Positions 18,181 through 27,282 of a DNA stretch of 64,000 bases are shown one piece after another (position 1 is the stretch's first letter; each line of letters opens with the position of its first letter). The translations under genes were made by a program, and so were the position numbers. Source of the DNA: Actinoplanes oblitus (GTDB taxonomy: Bacteria; Actinomycetota; Actinomycetes; Mycobacteriales; Micromonosporaceae); assembly GCF_030252345.1 (NCBI RefSeq), contig NZ_CP126980.1, positions 3,611,501-3,675,500 of the forward strand, in the 5' to 3' direction. The notes below the pieces were generated by a model. That model was given only the letters and a program-made list of their open reading frames with translations. It was not told the origin of the DNA and ran no database searches.

Positions 18181-18606
18181 ATGACAATTCGCGTGATGGT
18201 GGTCGACGACGAGGACGTGGTGCGGTCCGGGCTGCGGATGATCCTCGGCGCGGCGGCCGACATCGAGGTCGTCGCGGCGACCAGCGGGAGTGGCGCGGTC
18301 GACGCGGTCGTCGAGCACCGCCCCGATGTCGTGCTGCTCGACATCCGGATGCCGGACGTGGACGGCCTGACCGTGCTGGCGGAGCTGCGGAGCCTGCCCG
18401 AGCCGCCGGCCATCGCGATGCTGACCACCTTCGACGCCGACGAGTACGTGATGACCGCGCTGCGCAACGGCGCCGCCGGTTTCCTGCTCAAGGACACCGA
18501 CCCGGAGGACATGGCGAATCTGGTCCGCACCCTGGCCTCCGGTGGCGTGGTGCTGTCGCCGACCGCCTACCGGACCATGTGGCGCACCCTGGACGACGAC
18601 CGGTGA
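18181..18606 (+). CDS. Receiver-only response regulator of NarL type, lacking the HTH domain
   Basis: 141 residues: just the CheY-like receiver. The phospho-acceptor is Asp54 in VVLLDIRMPD, the acidic pair is DDED at 9-12, and the conserved Lys is near 104 in FLLKDTDPED. NarL/FixJ family regulators normally continue for 70 or so residues into a LuxR-type helix-turn-helix. Here the frame stops right after the receiver (MWRTLDDDR). A GGAGG site precedes the ATG. The stop overlaps the GTG of the kinase gene (GTGA). It either works through protein-protein contact, has a separate partner, or is a truncated remnant. Confidence 0.92.
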   Translation: MTIRVMVVDDEDVVRSGLRMILGAAADIEVVAATSGSGAVDAVVEHRPDVVLLDIRMPDVDGLTVLAELRSLPEPPAIAMLTTFDADEYVMTALRNGAAGFLLKDTDPEDMANLVRTLASGGVVLSPTAYRTMWRTLDDDR

Positions 18607-19709
18607 GCCGCCGGCGGCAGCTGATCCAGGCGGCCCTGTTCGCGGTGGCCGCCTTCGACGTCTGGTTCGGCCTCGGTCACGACAAGGCACTGGACATCAG
18701 CATCGGCGCGGTGGCCTGCCTCGCGGTCCTCTTCCGCCATCGGTTCCCGGTGGTGGCGTTCCTGCTCACGGTGCCCGCGGTGCTGACCCAGGCGGCTCTG
18801 GTCGCGCCGTTCGCCACGCTCTACAGCTACTCGGCGCAGTCCCGCAACCGGCGGCCGCTGATCTGCTGCGCGGTGGTGGCGGCACTGGCGGCCGCGGTGC
18901 CGTCGCCGCTGGCCGACGACCCGGTGTGGGACAGCGGGAACCTGGTCACCTTCGGCTACGCGCTGGGCACCGCGGTGCTGCCGATCCTGCTCGGCCAGCT
19001 CGTGCAGACCCGTTACGACCTGCGGCAACGGATCGTGGAGATCGAGCAGGCGAAGGAGAAGGAACGGGTCAGGCACGCCGAGGCGGTGCTGGCACGGGAG
19101 CGCGCGCAGCTGGCCCGGGAGATGCACGACGTGGTGTCGCACCAGGTCAGTCTGATCGCGGTGCAGGCCGGCGCGCTGCAGGTGGTGTCGGCGGATCCGG
19201 CGGTGAAGGAGGCGGCCCGCAACATCCGGCGGCTGAGCTCGGGGACCCTCGACGAGTTGCGGACCATGGTCACCCTGCTGCGCGCCTCCAGCGAGGGGCA
19301 CACGCCGCTCACCCCGCAGCCCACGCTCGCCGACCTGCCCGCGCTGATCGAGGCTAGCGGGATCAAGGTGGAGTTCGAGGGCGACCTCGACACGGAGGCC
19401 GGGACTCCCGCGCAACGGGCGCTTTACCGTACGGTGCAGGAGGCGCTGACCAACGTACGCAAGCACGCCCCGGATGCCGCGGCGAGAGTCGAACTGTGGC
19501 GCGACGACGCGTACGTCGGCGTCACCGTGACCAACAGCCCGCCGTCCCGGCCGGCGCTGCCGCTCCCCGGCGGCCACCTGGGCTTGATCGGTCTGCGCGA
19601 ACGCGCCGAACTGCTGCACGGGACCGTCGAGTCGGGTCCCACCGAGGAGGGCGGGTTCCGGGTGCGGATGCGGCTGCCGCTATCCGGCGACGTGGTCCAG
19701 CAGCCGTAA
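18603..19709 (+). CDS. NarL-type sensor histidine kinase (HisKA_3)
   Basis: 368 residues. About five hydrophobic segments (residues 8-150) form a membrane sensor without a large outside loop. A coiled coil follows (EIEQAKEKERVRHAEAVLARER). The dimerisation/phosphorylation helix has the His in LAREMHDVVSHQVSLIAVQ, and a HATPase domain (QEALTNVRKHA, GLIGLRERAELLHG) ends the protein. It autophosphorylates and should phosphorylate the adjacent receiver. The GTG start overlaps the regulator stop. Its last 30 bp overlap the convergent murQ gene. Confidence 0.9.
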   Translation: MSRRRQLIQAALFAVAAFDVWFGLGHDKALDISIGAVACLAVLFRHRFPVVAFLLTVPAVLTQAALVAPFATLYSYSAQSRNRRPLICCAVVAALAAAVPSPLADDPVWDSGNLVTFGYALGTAVLPILLGQLVQTRYDLRQRIVEIEQAKEKERVRHAEAVLARERAQLAREMHDVVSHQVSLIAVQAGALQVVSADPAVKEAARNIRRLSSGTLDELRTMVTLLRASSEGHTPLTPQPTLADLPALIEASGIKVEFEGDLDTEAGTPAQRALYRTVQEALTNVRKHAPDAAARVELWRDDAYVGVTVTNSPPSRPALPLPGGHLGLIGLRERAELLHGTVESGPTEEGGFRVRMRLPLSGDVVQQP

Positions 19710-20588
19710 CGCCCGGTGCACGTGGCCCTCGGTCTCGGCCAGGGCGCGCCCGGCGAGTTCCGCAGTGGTGCCGGCGATCAGCGTGACCACCGCGACCTTG
19801 GCATCGCCGCCGGAGGCCAGCAACGCCTCCCGGCAGCTGTCCCGGTCGGCGCCGGTCGCCTCGGCCAGGATCCGCAGTTGCCGGTCGCGCAGCTTGGCGT
19901 TGCTGGCCAGCATGTCGGTCATCAGGTTCGAGTAGGTCCGGCCGAGCCGCACCATGGTCGCCGTGGAGAACGCGTTGAGCACGAGTTTCTGCGCCGTCCC
20001 GGCCTTCATCCGGGTGGACCCGGTGAGCACCTCCGGCCCGGTGTCCGGAGCGACGTGCACGTCGACGCCGGCCGCGATCGGGGACGCCGGGTTCGCCGAG
20101 ACCAGGACGGTCCGCGCGCCGCGCGACCGCGCTTCGCCGAGAGCGGCTTTGACGTACGGCGTCCGCCCGCTCGCTGTGACCCCGACCACCACGTCCCCGG
20201 CCACCACGTCGCCGGCCGCCGCCGTGCCGGCTGTCTCGTCGTCCTCGGCGGCCTCCGCCGGCAGGGTCAGGGCCCGTGGCCCGCCCGCGATGTGCGCCAC
20301 CACCCGCCCCGGCTCCAGCCCGAACGTCGGGATCAGCTCGGCCGCGTCCAGCACCGCGATGCGTCCCGAGGTGCCCGCCCCGAAGTAGTGCACCCGGTGG
20401 CCGGCGGCCAGCGCGGCCACCGCCAGGTCGACGGCGGCGGCCAGCTCGGGCAGCACGCCGGCGACCGCTATCGGCACCTGCCGGTCCTCGGCGTTGATCA
20501 GGTGGAGCAGTTCCATGGTGGGCATCCGGTCGATCGCGGCGCTGCGTGGGTTGCGCTGCTCGGTGCGCGAGAGCGGCACCTCGTCCAC
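19680..20588 (-). CDS. murQ: N-acetylmuramic acid 6-phosphate etherase
   Basis: 302 residues, normal length. The protein opens with TEQRNPRSAAIDRMPTMELL, typical of MurQ. The SIS domain carries the sugar-phosphate loop GAGTSGRIAVLDAAE, and GVTASGRTPYV and GSTRMKAGTAQKLVLN follow. It cleaves the D-lactyl ether of MurNAc-6-phosphate to give GlcNAc-6-phosphate and D-lactate in the cytoplasm. The start GTG at 20588 has GAGG just upstream; a GTG at 20597 overlapping the regulator stop is an alternative. It is cotranscribed with the RpiR-type regulator and sits with a wall-sugar salvage locus. Confidence 0.95.
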   Translation of the reverse strand: MDEVPLSRTEQRNPRSAAIDRMPTMELLHLINAEDRQVPIAVAGVLPELAAAVDLAVAALAAGHRVHYFGAGTSGRIAVLDAAELIPTFGLEPGRVVAHIAGGPRALTLPAEAAEDDETAGTAAAGDVVAGDVVVGVTASGRTPYVKAALGEARSRGARTVLVSANPASPIAAGVDVHVAPDTGPEVLTGSTRMKAGTAQKLVLNAFSTATMVRLGRTYSNLMTDMLASNAKLRDRQLRILAEATGADRDSCREALLASGGDAKVAVVTLIAGTTAELAGRALAETEGHVHRALRLLDHVAG

Positions 20589-20593
20589 GGGCC

Positions 20594-21550
20594 TCACCCG
20601 CGACCGCCGCGCTCGTCCGGCGCGGTGGCGCCGCGTCTGCGCTCGGTGTCGATCCGTCTGCCCCGCACCGCGGTGTAGGTGGCGTCGAGCGCCGCGCGGG
20701 TCTGCTGGTAGGTGCGCTGCGCGACGCCCACGAACACGCAGTCGATCACGGTGAGCTGGGCGAGCCGGCTGGCCATCGCGCCGGACCGGAACGTGGTCTC
20801 CCGTGCCGCGGTGGTCAGCACCAGGTCGGCGACCCGGGTGATCGGTGACTTCGGGAAGTTCGTCAGCGCGACCAGCTTGGCGCCGTGCCGGCCGGCCTCG
20901 GCGAACGCGTCGATGGTGTCGCTGGTGGTGCCGGTGTGCGAGATGCCGAACGCCACGTCCCGCTCGTCCAGCAGGGCGGCGCTGGTCAGGGCCAGGTGGG
21001 TGTCGCTCCAGGCGTAGGCGATCCGGCCGATCCGGTGCAGTTTCTGCTGGAAGTCGAGCGCCACGAAGGCGCTGGCGCCGACCCCGTAGATGTCCACCCG
21101 GCGGGCCCCGGCGACCAGGCCGACCACCTGCTCCAGGACCGCGACGTCGATCTGCGAGGCGGTCTCCTCGACGGCCCGGGCATCCGCGAAGGCGATCTTC
21201 TTGACCACCTGGGCCAGGTCGTCGGTCTCGCTGATGTCGCTGCCCACCGGCGGGTCGGTGAGTGCGCGCCCGGCCTGCCCGGCGCCGGCCTCGGCGGCCA
21301 GGGTGAGCCGCAGCTCGGAATAGCCGGCGAAGCCCATCGCCCGGCAGAACCGGATCACCGTGGTCTCGCTGGAACCGGCCCGCTCGGCCAGGTCGGTGAT
21401 GGTGAGCCGGGACGCGGTGTCCGCCTCGTCGATGATCACCTGGGCGACGCGTTGCTCGGCCGGCGAGAGCGACGGCAGCAGGCCGCGGGCGCGAACCACA
21501 GTTTCGGCCGAGGGTGGGGCGGGTGGCAGGCTGCGCTTTCGGCCAGTCAT
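20594..21550 (-). CDS. RpiR-family transcriptional regulator (MurR-like)
   Basis: 318 residues. The N-terminal helix-turn-helix (LTITDLAERAGSSETTVIRFCRAMGFAGYSELRL) and C-terminal SIS domain (VDIYGVGASAFVALDFQQKL, FGISHTGTTSDTIDAF) define the RpiR family, which senses sugar phosphates. Its place between murQ and a divergent amino-sugar kinase suggests it responds to MurNAc-6-phosphate, as MurR does in enterobacteria and YbbH in Bacillus. The ATG at 21550 has AAGGAAG as ribosome site within the putative operator region. It is translationally close to murQ. Confidence 0.92.
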   Translation of the reverse strand: MTGRKRSLPPAPPSAETVVRARGLLPSLSPAEQRVAQVIIDEADTASRLTITDLAERAGSSETTVIRFCRAMGFAGYSELRLTLAAEAGAGQAGRALTDPPVGSDISETDDLAQVVKKIAFADARAVEETASQIDVAVLEQVVGLVAGARRVDIYGVGASAFVALDFQQKLHRIGRIAYAWSDTHLALTSAALLDERDVAFGISHTGTTSDTIDAFAEAGRHGAKLVALTNFPKSPITRVADLVLTTAARETTFRSGAMASRLAQLTVIDCVFVGVAQRTYQQTRAALDATYTAVRGRRIDTERRRGATAPDERGGRG

Positions 21551-21594
21551 GGAGAAAATCTTCCTTTGCTCGGCTCCGATGGTCAATATTCTCC
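21551..21594. promoter_or_regulatory. Divergent promoter/operator between murR-like and kinase genes
   Basis: In 48 bp of unusually AT-rich DNA, GGAGAAAAT (21551-21559) faces ATATTCTCC (21586-21594), an interrupted inverted repeat. A related word, AGGAAACATTC, is at 25536-25546 in the other divergent promoter of this locus. Candidate RpiR/MurR sites. Confidence 0.5.
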
Positions 21595-21598
21595 ACCT

Positions 21599-22573
21599 AT
21601 GAGCGCGATGGTGATGGGAGTCGATGCGGGTGCCACGACCACGCGATGTGTGGTCGCCACCCTCGACGGCGTCGTGGTCGGCCGGGGTACGGCCGGGGGC
21701 GCGAACGCCAACAGCAGCGGCGGGGAGATGAGCGCGGCCCTCGGGTTGGCGCTGGCCGCGGCATTGGGCACGGTTGATCGTACGGCGGTGCTCGGCGGGA
21801 TCCTCGGGGCGGCCGGGTCGGCGGGCGCCGGCCGGGAGAGGTTCCGGGCGGCCGCACGGCAAGCATGGCAGGACGCCGGGCTGCGTGGCGAGATGGACAC
21901 GGTGACCGACCTGGAGGTGGCGTTCGCGGCCGGCTCGGCGGAGCCGGACGGCGTGTTGCTGCTCGCCGGCACCGGGGCGCTGGCGGCGCGCTTCTGGGGC
22001 GGCGTTCTGGACCGCCGCTGTGACGGGTACGGGTGGCTGCTCGGCGACGAGGGGTCGGCGGTGTGGATCGGCATCCGGGCACTCCGGGCCGGGCTGGCCG
22101 CGCTCGACGGGCGCGGCGAGGCGACCGTGCTCCGCGAGGTCCTGCCGGCCTATTTCTCGATCGAGGCCGACCGGAACGAGGACGTGGCCCAAGCGCTGCT
22201 GGCCCGGGCATTCGCGGTGCCACCCGCCGAGCTGGGCCGGCTCGCACCGCTGACCGGCGAGGCCGCCGAGCGGGGCGATCCGGTCGCCACCGCGATCTGT
22301 GCCCGGGCCGCGGAGAAGCTGCTGCACACCTACGACACCATCGGGCCGGCGAGGAACACCGTCATCGCCGGCTCCGTGCTGCTCAACCCCGGCCCGGTGA
22401 GCCGGGCGGTGCGCGCCGGACTGCTGGCACGCACCGCCACCCCGCCCCGGCCGGCGCTCGACGGCGCCGCCGGGGCTGCCGCGCTGGCCATCGGACGGCT
22501 CACCGGCGCCCCCGTGCCCCCGGTGATGCACGCCCGGCTGACCGGCTCCACTCATGACCCGAACCGGGAGTAG
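21599..22573 (+). CDS. BadF/BcrA-type sugar kinase, probable MurNAc/GlcNAc kinase (MurK-like)
   Basis: 324 residues of the ASKHA fold. The phosphate-1 loop is GVDAGATTTRCVVA, phosphate-2 is LLLAGTGALAA, and GYGWLLGDEGSAVWIG is the segment shared with N-acetylglucosamine kinases. Clostridial MurK, which phosphorylates MurNAc and GlcNAc, belongs to the same BcrAD/BadFG family. The locus has an ABC importer rather than a phosphotransferase permease, so a cytoplasmic kinase is needed to make the MurQ substrate. No good ribosome site precedes the ATG. The 3' end overlaps the convergent namZ gene by 22 bp. Confidence 0.85.
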   Translation: MSAMVMGVDAGATTTRCVVATLDGVVVGRGTAGGANANSSGGEMSAALGLALAAALGTVDRTAVLGGILGAAGSAGAGRERFRAAARQAWQDAGLRGEMDTVTDLEVAFAAGSAEPDGVLLLAGTGALAARFWGGVLDRRCDGYGWLLGDEGSAVWIGIRALRAGLAALDGRGEATVLREVLPAYFSIEADRNEDVAQALLARAFAVPPAELGRLAPLTGEAAERGDPVATAICARAAEKLLHTYDTIGPARNTVIAGSVLLNPGPVSRAVRAGLLARTATPPRPALDGAAGAAALAIGRLTGAPVPPVMHARLTGSTHDPNRE

Positions 22574-23793
22574 AGCAGATACGGCAGCCGTTGCCTGCCG
22601 AACGCGGCCAGCTCGGTGGCCCAGGCGCCGGTCACCTCGCCGGTCGTCGCGCCCGCGTCGATCATCGTGCGCAGCCGCGCCGACCCGGTGAGCAGGTCGA
22701 TCCAGTACCTGGTGCCGCCGTCCACCCGCCAGGAGAACGCGGCCTCCTTGCGCGCCTCGACCAGCATCCCGACCGCGGTCCGGATCGGATCGAAGGACGC
22801 CTGGTCGGTCACCTTCACCTCGACGCCGGCGCACAGCTGGCCGGCGAACTTGTTGAACGTCGGCGTGAAGTACGCCTCCCGGAACGCCACCCCCGGCAGG
22901 TTCAGCGCCGCCACCCGGTCGCCCCAGCGGTAGTCGAAGCCCGGCCCGCCGATCAGCTCGAACGGCCGGGTGGTGCCGCGCCCCTCGGAGAGCGACGACA
23001 CCCCCTCGAACATGCCGGTGCCGGGGTAGACCACAGCGGTGTCCGGGGTGGGCATGTTGGGACTGGGCAGCACCCACGGCAGGTCGGTGTCGCCGGCCCG
23101 CAGCCGCCCGGTCCACCCGGTGCAGGTGATCACCTCGAGGTCCACCGGGTCGGTCAGGAACTCGCCGTTGTAGAACCGGGCCAGCTCGCCGACGGTCATC
23201 CCGTGCTGCTGCACGATGGCGAGCCGGCCCACCCCGGAGGTGTAGCCGTCGGTCATCATCGGCCCGTACGCCCGGCCGCCGATCGGGTTGGGCCGGTCCA
23301 GCACCACGTAGCGCAGGCCGAGCCGGGCGGCGGCGGCCATCGAGTCGTACAGCGTGTAGATGTAGGTGTAGAAGCGGGCGCCGACGTCCTGGATGTCGAA
23401 GACCACGGTGCGCACCCCGGCGGCGGTGAACATCCGCACCCACTTCTCCGGCGACGCCAGGTAGGCGTCGTAGACGGTCAGGCCGGTGCGGGCGTCGATG
23501 CCGGTGCCCTCGCTGCCGCCGGCCTGGGCCGAGCCGCGGAAACCGTGCTCCGGGCCGAAGACCCCGCCGATGGTGACGCCGTCGGCGTGCATCCGGTCGA
23601 CCAGGTGCCGGTATTCGCGGTCGACGGCGGTCGGGTTGGCGACCACGCCGATCCGCTCACCCCGGACGGCGGCCCAGCCGTCCGCGGCGAGGCGATCCAT
23701 CCCGGTCCTGACCGGGAGGTGAGGGAAGAGGCCGGGCTTGGCGGCGCCGGACGCCAGGGCGGCGCCGCCGGCCAGGAACCCTCTGCGGTTCAC
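22552..23793 (-). CDS. namZ: Exo-beta-N-acetylmuramidase, DUF1343 family (NamZ)
   Basis: 413 residues. A twin-arginine-like leader (MNRRGFLAGGAALASG) is followed by the whole DUF1343 domain: RIGVVANPTAVDREYRHLVD, GGVFGPEHGFRG, VVFDIQDVGARFYTYIYTL, DRPNPIGG and LPSPNMPTPDTAVVYPGTGMFEG. Family member NamZ of Bacillus removes non-reducing-end MurNAc from peptidoglycan fragments. The GTG start overlaps the stop of the GH3 gene (GTGA), so the two secreted hydrolases are coupled, as ybbD-ybbC are in Bacillus. Extracellular action is inferred from the leader. Confidence 0.9.
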   Translation of the reverse strand: MNRRGFLAGGAALASGAAKPGLFPHLPVRTGMDRLAADGWAAVRGERIGVVANPTAVDREYRHLVDRMHADGVTIGGVFGPEHGFRGSAQAGGSEGTGIDARTGLTVYDAYLASPEKWVRMFTAAGVRTVVFDIQDVGARFYTYIYTLYDSMAAAARLGLRYVVLDRPNPIGGRAYGPMMTDGYTSGVGRLAIVQQHGMTVGELARFYNGEFLTDPVDLEVITCTGWTGRLRAGDTDLPWVLPSPNMPTPDTAVVYPGTGMFEGVSSLSEGRGTTRPFELIGGPGFDYRWGDRVAALNLPGVAFREAYFTPTFNKFAGQLCAGVEVKVTDQASFDPIRTAVGMLVEARKEAAFSWRVDGGTRYWIDLLTGSARLRTMIDAGATTGEVTGAWATELAAFGRQRLPYLLYSRFGS

Positions 23794-25469
23794 GTGACGC
23801 TCCAGGTCAGGCCGTGGCCGTACGGATAGAGGCCGGGAATCTCGACCGGCAGCTTGCCGCGCGGGGCGGACCCGCCGGTGATGACCTTGGCAAGGGACCG
23901 CATGGACACCGCTGTGGTGCTGTAGGTGGCCAGATAGGTGGCGGCCTCGGGGAACCTGGTGAGGTCGTAGGGGTTGCGGACGGCCACCACGACGATCGGC
24001 CGGCCGGTCGCGATCAGGGCTTTGACCAGGGCCTGCTGGGCGGATCCCGCGCTCACGTTGTTGGTGAGCACCACCGTCAGGTCGTGGTCCCGCGCCGCCG
24101 CCACCGCCTCGTCGGTGCTGGCGGTGACCAGCGGCGTGGCGTGCAGCGCGGTGGCCAGCGAGGTGACCGCGCTCGCGCCGGTGACCAGTATCGACTTGCC
24201 GGTGGCGGGGTAGGGGAGCAGCCCCGCGTCGTTGCGGATCGCGGTGACGCTCCGATCGGTAACGGACTGAGCGATGGTCAGGTGCGCCGCCGATCCCACC
24301 GACGCCTCGGCGGCGGCCGGGTCCAGCGGGGTCCAGGTGAGCAGGCCGCGTTTCTGCTTGAGCGCCAGGATCCGGCGTACGGACTGGTCGATCCGCCCCT
24401 CGGTCAGCTCCCCGGAGGCCACCGCGTCGAGCACCGCGTGGTACGCCACGTCGAAGTTCGGCGGCATCAGCAGCATGTCCACGCCGGCCTTGAGCGCCAG
24501 CACCGGCACCCGGTCGTCGCCGTACCTCTCCCGGACCCCGGCCATCTCCAGGGAGTCGGTGACGATCACCCCGCGGTAGCCGAGCTCCTCACGCAGCAGT
24601 CCGGTGATGATCGGCTGGGACAGGGTGGCCGGATCGCCGGACGGGTCGAGTGCCGGCACCACGATGTGCGCGCTCATGATGGCGTCGACGCCGGCGGCGA
24701 CGGCGGCCTTGAACGGTGGCGCGTCGATCCGCTCCCACTCGGCGCGGGTGTGGGTGATCACCGGCAGCCCGGTGTGACTGTCGGTCGCGGTGTCGCCGTG
24801 GCCGGGGAAGTGCTTGGCGGCCGCCGAGGTGTTCGCGCCCAGCTGGAGGCCGAGGATCTGGCTCGCGGTCATCGTCGCGACCAGGCCGGGGTCGCTGCCG
24901 AAGGAGCGGACACCGATCACCGGGTTGGCCGGGTTCACGTTGACGTCGGCGTCCGGCGCCCAGGCCTGGTTGATCCCGACGGCGCGCAGCTCCTGGCCGG
25001 TGACCTGGCCGGTGCGGAACGCGCCGATCGGGTCGCGGCCGGCGCCGAGCGCCATCCCGCCCGGGAACTGGGTGGCCGGAGCCGGCATCCGCGAGACCAC
25101 GCCGTGCTCCTGATCGGTGGCGATGGTGAGGGGCACGCCCTCGGCGGCGGCCTGTAGTCCGTTGCTGAGGGTAGTGATCTGGCGGATGTTCTGCAGGCTG
25201 TTCGTCCAGGCGAAGTAGATGACTCCACCCAGGTGGTACTTCTTGACCACTTCGGCCGGTGTGTCGACGCCGTAGAGACGACGGTTGTCGGGGGACGCCG
25301 CGGTGGCGTCGTTTCCGTAGACGTAGGTGGTGAAAAGCTGACCGACCTTCTCCGGGAGCGTCATCCGGGCCACTATGGAATCGATCGGAGACGATGCGTT
25401 CGCCGGCGCGGCCAGGAGCGTGACGCTGAGGGCCGCGAGGGCGAGAAGAGCGACAGGACGCGTTCGCAT
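23790..25469 (-). CDS. nagZ: Secreted GH3 beta-N-acetylglucosaminidase (NagZ-like, two-domain)
   Basis: 559 residues with a Sec signal peptide (RPVALLALAALSVTLLAAPANA). The GH3 barrel has the NagZ signature KHFPGHGDTATDSH, whose His-Asp dyad is the acid/base, and the nucleophile Asp in VIVTDSLEMAGV. A further 200 or so residues form an alpha/beta C-terminal domain, as in Bacillus NagZ (YbbD) and unlike the short enterobacterial enzyme. It should clip GlcNAc from GlcNAc-MurNAc fragments outside the cell. The start ATG at 25469 begins the signal peptide. It shares a 109-bp divergent promoter with the AmiE-like gene. Confidence 0.93.
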   Translation of the reverse strand: MRTRPVALLALAALSVTLLAAPANASSPIDSIVARMTLPEKVGQLFTTYVYGNDATAASPDNRRLYGVDTPAEVVKKYHLGGVIYFAWTNSLQNIRQITTLSNGLQAAAEGVPLTIATDQEHGVVSRMPAPATQFPGGMALGAGRDPIGAFRTGQVTGQELRAVGINQAWAPDADVNVNPANPVIGVRSFGSDPGLVATMTASQILGLQLGANTSAAAKHFPGHGDTATDSHTGLPVITHTRAEWERIDAPPFKAAVAAGVDAIMSAHIVVPALDPSGDPATLSQPIITGLLREELGYRGVIVTDSLEMAGVRERYGDDRVPVLALKAGVDMLLMPPNFDVAYHAVLDAVASGELTEGRIDQSVRRILALKQKRGLLTWTPLDPAAAEASVGSAAHLTIAQSVTDRSVTAIRNDAGLLPYPATGKSILVTGASAVTSLATALHATPLVTASTDEAVAAARDHDLTVVLTNNVSAGSAQQALVKALIATGRPIVVVAVRNPYDLTRFPEAATYLATYSTTAVSMRSLAKVITGGSAPRGKLPVEIPGLYPYGHGLTWSVT

Positions 25470-25532
25470 GGTGCCCGAAGGTAGCCGGGTCACCGCTGGA
25501 TGGCAATAAGCTTCGCTCCCCTTGCGACTTGT

Positions 25533-25548
25533 GAAGGAAACATTCATC
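25533..25548. promoter_or_regulatory. Candidate RpiR site in the nagZ/amiE divergent promoter
   Basis: GAAGGAAACATTCATC is an AT-rich island in the 109-bp gap between the GH3 gene and the serine hydrolase. It resembles the GGAGAAAAT and GGAGAATATT words in the murR-kinase gap. Weak evidence. Confidence 0.35.
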
Positions 25549-25578
25549 CTCAACGGATCGATGCATGGAGAGGCGTTG

Positions 25579-27279
25579 ATGATCAGACTAGTGCTCAGCG
25601 TGGTCGCCGGTCTCGTCACCGGCCTGCCCACGGTCACCCCGGCCGACATCCACTTCCGCCACGACGTGCTGCGCCCCGGCACCGCCGGCCAGGCCGGCCT
25701 GCTCGCCGACCAGGTCGCGGCGCTGCCCGGCATCGCCGCGTCGTACCTGGAGCCGACCCTCGACCACCCCGGGCACCCCGCCTACGCGGGGGCCACCGTG
25801 CTCGCCGCCCACCACGGCATCGTGGTGTCCCGGTTCGCTGTCGGCGACGCGGTGCGCTACGGCGCCGGCCCCACCGGGATCGTCGAGCTGCCGGCCGAGC
25901 GGCGCATCCCGGCCCGTACCGACACGCTGTGGGACCTCGCCTCGATCTCCAAGCTGTTCACCACCATCGTGGTGCTCCAGCAGGTGCAGGCCGGCCGGGT
26001 GGACCTGGACGCGCCGGTCGCCAGGTACGTTCCGGAGTTCGCGGCCGGCGGCAAGGCGGCGATCACCACCCGGCATCTGCTCACCCACACCTCCGGCCTG
26101 CCCGCCTTCCGGCCGTTCTACGCCAGCTATCCGACGCCCGAGACCCGGCTCGCCGCGGCGCTCAGCACGCCGGTCACCGCCGGGACCACACCCGGTGAGC
26201 AGTACGTCTACTCCGACATCGGGCTGATCTCGCTCGGCGTGCTGATCGAGCGGGTCACCGGCGAGAGCCTGGCCGACGCGGTGCACGACGGCGTGACCGG
26301 GCCGCTGCGGATGCGCGACACCGGCTACCGGCCGGCCCCGGAGCTGCTCGACCGGATCGCCGCCACGGAGTACGAGCCGTACGTGAACCGGGGGATGGTC
26401 CGGGGCGAGGTGCACGACGAGAACGCCTGGTCGCTCGGCGGGGTGGCCGGGCACGCCGGAGTCTTCTCCACCGTCGACGACCTGGCGATCCTCTGCCAGA
26501 CGCTGCTCGACGGCGGCACCTACCGCGGGCACCGGATCCTGTCCACGCCGATGGTCCGGCAGGCGTTGGTCGACTACAACGCCGAGTTGCTGCCGCGGTA
26601 CCCGGACAGCGCCCGCGGCCTCGGCTTCGAGCTGGCCAAACACTGGTACATGGACGGGATGACCTCGCCGGTCAGCTTCGGGCACACCGGCTTCACCGGC
26701 ACGTCCCTGGTGATCGACCCGCTCGACCAGTCGTTCCTGATCCTGCTCAGCAACCGGGTGCACCCCGACCGCGCCTGGGGCAGCAACAACGTGGCCCGGC
26801 GCGCGCTGGCCCGGGCCTTCGCCGCCGCCCACCCGATCGCGGCGCCACCCGGCGACCGTCCGTGGCGCACCGAGACGCGCGACGGCGCCGACCTGACGCT
26901 GACCGCGCCGCTGCGGCGCGCGGCGGGCGAGCAGGCGCGAGGTTCGTTCCTGTTCTGGTACGACACGGAGCCGGCGCACGACACGGTCCGGCTGGAGTCC
27001 TCGGCGGACGGGGTGAGCTGGGCGCCCGTACCGATGACTCTGCCGGGGATCGAGCCGCTGGCGCAGATCTCCGGGTTCGGCGGCCGGCACTGGTGGCCGG
27101 CCACCATCAGCGTCCCGGCCGGCGTCACGCGACTGCGCTTCACCTATCACACCGACGCCAGCTCGCAGGGCCGCGGCGTCCTGGTCGACCGTCTCCGGGT
27201 GGTCGAACCCGGAGCGATCCTCGTCGACGGCCGGACCACCCTCGCCGCCGACGGTTGGCACCTCACAGCTGGGAGTTGA
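25579..27279 (+). CDS. Serine beta-lactamase-fold hydrolase, probable N-acetylmuramyl-L-alanine amidase (AmiE/YbbE-like)
   Basis: 566 residues. After a likely signal peptide comes a class C beta-lactamase/PBP4-type fold with the nucleophile motif SISK (Ser122, Lys125), YSDIG as the second motif and FGHTGFTG as the KTG-like third. Bacillus AmiE (YbbE), in the same neighbourhood as NagZ and NamZ, removes peptides from MurNAc. The final 130 residues (from about 435) look like a beta-sandwich module (LRFTYHTDASSQGRG) not needed for catalysis. The ATG at 25579 follows GGAGAGG by five bases, so upstream ATGs are less likely. It leads the importer operon. Confidence 0.82.
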   Translation: MIRLVLSVVAGLVTGLPTVTPADIHFRHDVLRPGTAGQAGLLADQVAALPGIAASYLEPTLDHPGHPAYAGATVLAAHHGIVVSRFAVGDAVRYGAGPTGIVELPAERRIPARTDTLWDLASISKLFTTIVVLQQVQAGRVDLDAPVARYVPEFAAGGKAAITTRHLLTHTSGLPAFRPFYASYPTPETRLAAALSTPVTAGTTPGEQYVYSDIGLISLGVLIERVTGESLADAVHDGVTGPLRMRDTGYRPAPELLDRIAATEYEPYVNRGMVRGEVHDENAWSLGGVAGHAGVFSTVDDLAILCQTLLDGGTYRGHRILSTPMVRQALVDYNAELLPRYPDSARGLGFELAKHWYMDGMTSPVSFGHTGFTGTSLVIDPLDQSFLILLSNRVHPDRAWGSNNVARRALARAFAAAHPIAAPPGDRPWRTETRDGADLTLTAPLRRAAGEQARGSFLFWYDTEPAHDTVRLESSADGVSWAPVPMTLPGIEPLAQISGFGGRHWWPATISVPAGVTRLRFTYHTDASSQGRGVLVDRLRVVEPGAILVDGRTTLAADGWHLTAGS

Positions 27280-27282
27280 GAC

